Of a stretch of DNA of 64,000 nucleotides, positions 61,314 through 64,000 are shown in pieces. The stretch's first letter is position 1. Each line of letters starts with the position of its first letter. The notes under the pieces are model-generated. The model did not search any database, was not told the DNA's origin, and saw only the letters and a program-made list of their open reading frames with translations. The position numbers and the translations under genes were made by a program. Source of the DNA: Rhodobacteraceae bacterium M382 (GTDB taxonomy: Bacteria; Pseudomonadota; Alphaproteobacteria; Rhodobacterales; Rhodobacteraceae); assembly GCA_025141015.1 (NCBI GenBank), contig CP081098.1, forward strand, positions 3,416,501-3,480,500, read 5' to 3'.

Positions 61314-62671
61314 TGACCGATGGAACCTGGGTTACGCTGATCTCTCTCGGGGTCACCATGTTGTTCATGCTGGGGGTGCCGGTGCTGTTGGTCATCGCCT
61401 ATTGGGTGATCGGCTGTTCGTTTGTGCTGGGACTGACGTTGGACAATATGGGGGCCGAGCTGCTCAATGTGTTCAACAAGGGGTTCGCCTTGTTGGCCAT
61501 GCCCCTGTTCATCCTGACCGGCGACCTGATCAATCAATCCGGCATCGCCCGACGATTATCCGATTTCGCCTATTCCTGTCTGGGTTGGCTGCGCGGTGGG
61601 CTTGCCATGGCTGCGCTGGGAGCGTGTGGGTTGTTTGCCGCCATTTCGGGGTCGAATTCCGCCACGACTGCCACCATTGGCTCGATGTTGCACCCCGAAA
61701 TGGTCAAGGGCGGATATGACGAACGATTTTCCGCCGCCACGGCCGCTGCGGGTGGCACCGTGGGCATCATCATTCCACCGTCAATCATTTTCATCGTTTA
61801 CGGGTTCCTGATGAACCTGCCAATTTCGGATCTGTTCGTGGCCGGCATTCTGCCCGGTGCCCTGATGGTGATCGGCATGCAACTGGCCTGCTGGATCATC
61901 TGCCGCATCAACGGTTGGGGCTACCTGATCCCGCTCCAGCTGAACCGGGTGCTGAAGACAGCCTTTGGGGCCTGGCTGGGATTCTTTGCAATCGGGCTGG
62001 TGCTGTGGGGCATCTACACGGGGAAGTTCTCGCCGACAGAAGCCGCCGGGGTGACCGTGGGATTCTGTGTGATTGCCGGGCTGGTCAGCTATCCGTTGAA
62101 CCGGATGATGGGGTCAACGCCGGACAAACCGGTTTCGGACAAAAGCTATGGCGAGATGTTCGTCGTCGAAGGGTTCACCCCGTTTCAGATCCCGTCCATC
62201 GTGGTGCGATCAGCCCAGATCACTGGCATTCTGGCGCCGTTGATCGCGATTTCGGTGGTGATGCAACAAATTCTGTCGTTGCTGGGAGCACAACAGACCA
62301 TCGGTGATTTCGTCACCTCGATGGGTGGCTATCATGCGGTCTTGTTCACCTCGATGGTGATCGTGTTCTTTTCCGGCATGGTCCTGGAAAGCCTGCCTGT
62401 CACCATTATCCTGGCTCCGATCCTGGCCCCGATTGCGGCCTCGGTCGGGATTGATCCGATCCATTTTTCGGTGATTTTCCTCGTTGGTGCGTCGATCGGC
62501 TTCATCACGCCGCCCTATGGTCTCAACCTCTATGTCGCATCGGGTGTGACGGGCGTTCCCTACTTCCGTCTGCTGCGCTATACAGTGCCCTACCTTGCAG
62601 CCTTGATCGGCGTTTGGGTGCTGGTATCGCTGGTGCCGGAGCTCGCGTTGATCCTGTTGCCCAACAGATGA
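61310..62671 (+). CDS. TRAP transporter large membrane subunit (DctM-type)
   Basis: 453 residues with about twelve hydrophobic segments. Family core: NKGFALLAMPLFILTGDLIN, GLFAAISGSNSATTATIGSM and AAGGTVGIIIPPSIIFIVYG, with GASIGFITPPYGLNLYVASG near the end. It is the sodium-linked transport channel. The IclR gene follows ten bases later, so uptake and control are in one transcript. Confidence 0.95.
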   Translation: MMTDGTWVTLISLGVTMLFMLGVPVLLVIAYWVIGCSFVLGLTLDNMGAELLNVFNKGFALLAMPLFILTGDLINQSGIARRLSDFAYSCLGWLRGGLAMAALGACGLFAAISGSNSATTATIGSMLHPEMVKGGYDERFSAATAAAGGTVGIIIPPSIIFIVYGFLMNLPISDLFVAGILPGALMVIGMQLACWIICRINGWGYLIPLQLNRVLKTAFGAWLGFFAIGLVLWGIYTGKFSPTEAAGVTVGFCVIAGLVSYPLNRMMGSTPDKPVSDKSYGEMFVVEGFTPFQIPSIVVRSAQITGILAPLIAISVVMQQILSLLGAQQTIGDFVTSMGGYHAVLFTSMVIVFFSGMVLESLPVTIILAPILAPIAASVGIDPIHFSVIFLVGASIGFITPPYGLNLYVASGVTGVPYFRLLRYTVPYLAALIGVWVLVSLVPELALILLPNR

Positions 62672-62681
62672 ACGTGATGCG

Positions 62682-63479
62682 ATGCCCGACCCGACCCTGG
62701 ACAATGCGAGCCCGGAAAAAGAGGCGCAGATTCCCACCAATCTGCGTCTTCTTCTGCTCCTCGAAGAGGTCGCCCGCCTGGGCACCGCCGTCAAACCCGG
62801 TCAGCTGATCGGCACCATGGGATTGCCCAAGCCGACCATCCACCGGCTGCTGCAAACCGCCGAGGCCGAAGGGTTCCTGCAACGCGACCTGGACGGGCGG
62901 TCCTATGGGCCGGGGCCGCGGCTGCGGGCGCTCGCGGTACATACGATGTCCTCCGAACATCTGCGCACCGCACGGCTCGCCATTCTCAAGGCCGTCGCCG
63001 AGGAAATCGGCGAAACCTGCAATCTGGCCACGCCCGACCGCGAAGGCATGACCTATCTGGACCGGGTCGAAACCAAATGGCCCCTGCGTATCCAATTGCC
63101 CATCGGCACCCAGGTGCCGTTCCATTGTACCGCCAGCGGCAAGATGTACCTGTCCACCCTGCGCCCGGCCACGCTGCGCGGCGTGCTGTCGGCCCGGCCA
63201 CTGGAACGTCAGACCGGTCGCACCATCACCGACCCCGACGCGCTGATCGACGAACTCGCACGGACCCGCGCCCAAGGTTATTCTACCGACGATGAAGAAT
63301 TCATGAACGGCATGGCGGCAATCGCGGTGCCGATCCTGGACGGTCAGAACCGATTGCTGGCCACCCTGTCGGCCCACGCCCCCGTCCAGCGCCGCACCCT
63401 GGACGACATCAAGGCCTTCCTCAGCCCGCTCAAAACCGCAGCCCACAAAATGGCCAAATTGCACACCGACCCGACATGA
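62682..63479 (+). CDS. IclR-family regulator of the TRAP operon
   Basis: 265 residues. The winged helix occupies about 18-80 (LIGTMGLPKPTIHRLLQTAEAEG). The effector domain begins about 95 and includes IGETCNLATPDREGMTYLDRV, FHCTASGKMYLSTL and GYSTDDEEFMNGMAAIAVPI. IclR proteins bind palindromes and sense small acids or aromatic intermediates. It is the last gene of the TRAP operon and probably acts at the palindrome between DctP and the GMC gene. Confidence 0.9.
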   Translation: MPDPTLDNASPEKEAQIPTNLRLLLLLEEVARLGTAVKPGQLIGTMGLPKPTIHRLLQTAEAEGFLQRDLDGRSYGPGPRLRALAVHTMSSEHLRTARLAILKAVAEEIGETCNLATPDREGMTYLDRVETKWPLRIQLPIGTQVPFHCTASGKMYLSTLRPATLRGVLSARPLERQTGRTITDPDALIDELARTRAQGYSTDDEEFMNGMAAIAVPILDGQNRLLATLSAHAPVQRRTLDDIKAFLSPLKTAAHKMAKLHTDPT

Positions 63480-63484
63480 TGCAC

Positions 63485-63516
63485 GAAAAATGCCCACCTG
63501 TTTCCAGGTGGGCATT
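63485..63516 (-). terminator. Terminator of the RND efflux operon
   Basis: On the minus strand AATGCCCACCTG pairs with CAGGTGGGCATT around a short loop and is followed by TTTTTCG. The plus strand has no T-run after the stem. Confidence 0.88.
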
Positions 63517-63541
63517 GTCGTCTGTCCGGTATGGTGGCGGA

Positions 63542-64000
63542 TCAGGTCGTAGCCGCCGCCAATTCGCGCTTCTCTTCACGGGCAAAGAAGATCAGATAGA
63601 ACACCGGCGCAGCCACCAGGGTCAGGATCGTGGCAAAGGCCAAACCACCCATGATCGTCACCGCCATCGAGACAAAGAACGCATCCCCCAGCAGCGGCAC
63701 CATGCCCAACACAGTGGTCACCGCGGCCAGCATGACGGGGCGCAGACGTGACACGGATGCCTCGACAATCGCCTCGCGCAGCTGTTTGCCGTCGGCGCGT
63801 ACCAGGTCGATTTCCTCGACCAACACAATGCCGTTCTTGATCAACATCCCCGACAACGACAACAGCCCCAGCAACGCGGTAAAGGTAAACGGCAGCCCGG
63901 TTCCCAACAGGCCGATCACCACCCCGTTCACCGACATCGGCACCAACAGCCAGATAATCACCGGCTGGCGGATCGCATTGAACAACAGCACCGAAATCAG
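63542..64000 (-). CDS. RND efflux permease, C-terminal part only
   Basis: The frame is open to the window edge, leaving 152 residues. They contain the last transmembrane segments of an AcrB/MexB-type pump: PLSMSVNGVVIGLL-like sequence (PMSVNGVVIGLLGTGLPF), LLSLSGMLIKNGIVLVEEID, ASVSRLRPVMLAAVTTVLGM and GLAFATILTLVAAPVFYLIF. Drug or solvent export driven by protons is the family role. The rest of the gene is outside the window. Confidence 0.93.
   Translation of the reverse strand: MISVLLFNAIRQPVIIWLLVPMSVNGVVIGLLGTGLPFTFTALLGLLSLSGMLIKNGIVLVEEIDLVRADGKQLREAIVEASVSRLRPVMLAAVTTVLGMVPLLGDAFFVSMAVTIMGGLAFATILTLVAAPVFYLIFFAREEKRELAAATT

Noticed and set aside
1-64000. CRISPR arrays, tRNA genes, insertion sequences, phage genes, antiphage systems
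   Set aside because: No regularly spaced repeats, no tRNA-like cloverleaf with a T-loop, and no transposase, integrase or defence-type protein was found in reading the window.

Overview
The window looks like the chromosome of a marine alphaproteobacterium of the Rhodobacteraceae (Roseobacter group, Ruegeria/Phaeobacter-like). The grounds are high-GC coding sequence; a propionyl-CoA carboxylase locus paired with a PccR/ScfR regulator; a complete choline-sulfate/choline to glycine betaine locus; many small-molecule exporters and a TRAP transporter; and short intergenic elements of a kind I recall from this family. There is no rRNA, tRNA, CRISPR array, prophage, transposase or integrase that I can see. 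This is dense chromosomal catabolic and transport DNA, not a mobile island.

Layout. (1) 1-10.5 kb is the propionyl-CoA assimilation locus. pccB and pccA are on the minus strand, separated by a cupin, a DUF6497 protein, small lipoproteins and an unexplained stretch of about 475 bases that ends in a strong terminator. An MFS transporter and the regulator gene pccR diverge from pccB, with TTTGCAAA half-sites in both control regions. (2) 10.6-18.5 kb is the choline region: betI-betC-betB-betA with its own promoter, operator and terminator, a separately terminated short BCCT transporter, and a second BetI-like regulator translationally coupled to a BenE-family permease. (3) 19.7-40 kb is mixed: DUF1036 protein, four EamA exporters across the window, LysE/ArgO exporter with its ArgP-like regulator, YebC, an SLC13 permease, an AraC-cupin-flavin monooxygenase module, an acetylornithine-deacetylase-like peptidase, a MocR regulator, DUF983, a TetR-aminotransferase pair, and a MerR-MFS pair with a near-SoxR operator. 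(4) 40.2-55.2 kb is the most distinctive part: nine minus-strand genes with junctions of -11 to +21 bases. They encode an MttB-family methyltransferase, an aldehyde dehydrogenase, a class III aminotransferase, two DMGDH-like FAD/GcvT fusion enzymes, a ThDP enzyme, a class II aldolase and a TcuA/TcuB flavoprotein pair. A LysR gene diverges from them. (5) 55.2-64 kb holds an EamA exporter, a YeiH-family permease, a GMC oxidoreductase divergent from a TRAP transporter-IclR operon with a long palindrome between them, and the end of an RND efflux pump.

How it fits together. The bet locus would make glycine betaine from choline-O-sulfate and choline. The nine-gene operon has the parts to strip N-methyl groups onto folate and then deaminate, oxidise and cleave a carbon skeleton, so I infer that it degrades a methylated amine. 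The substrate cannot be read from the sequence. It is the best candidate here for an undescribed pathway: its MttB homologue has no corrinoid protein or activating enzyme beside it.
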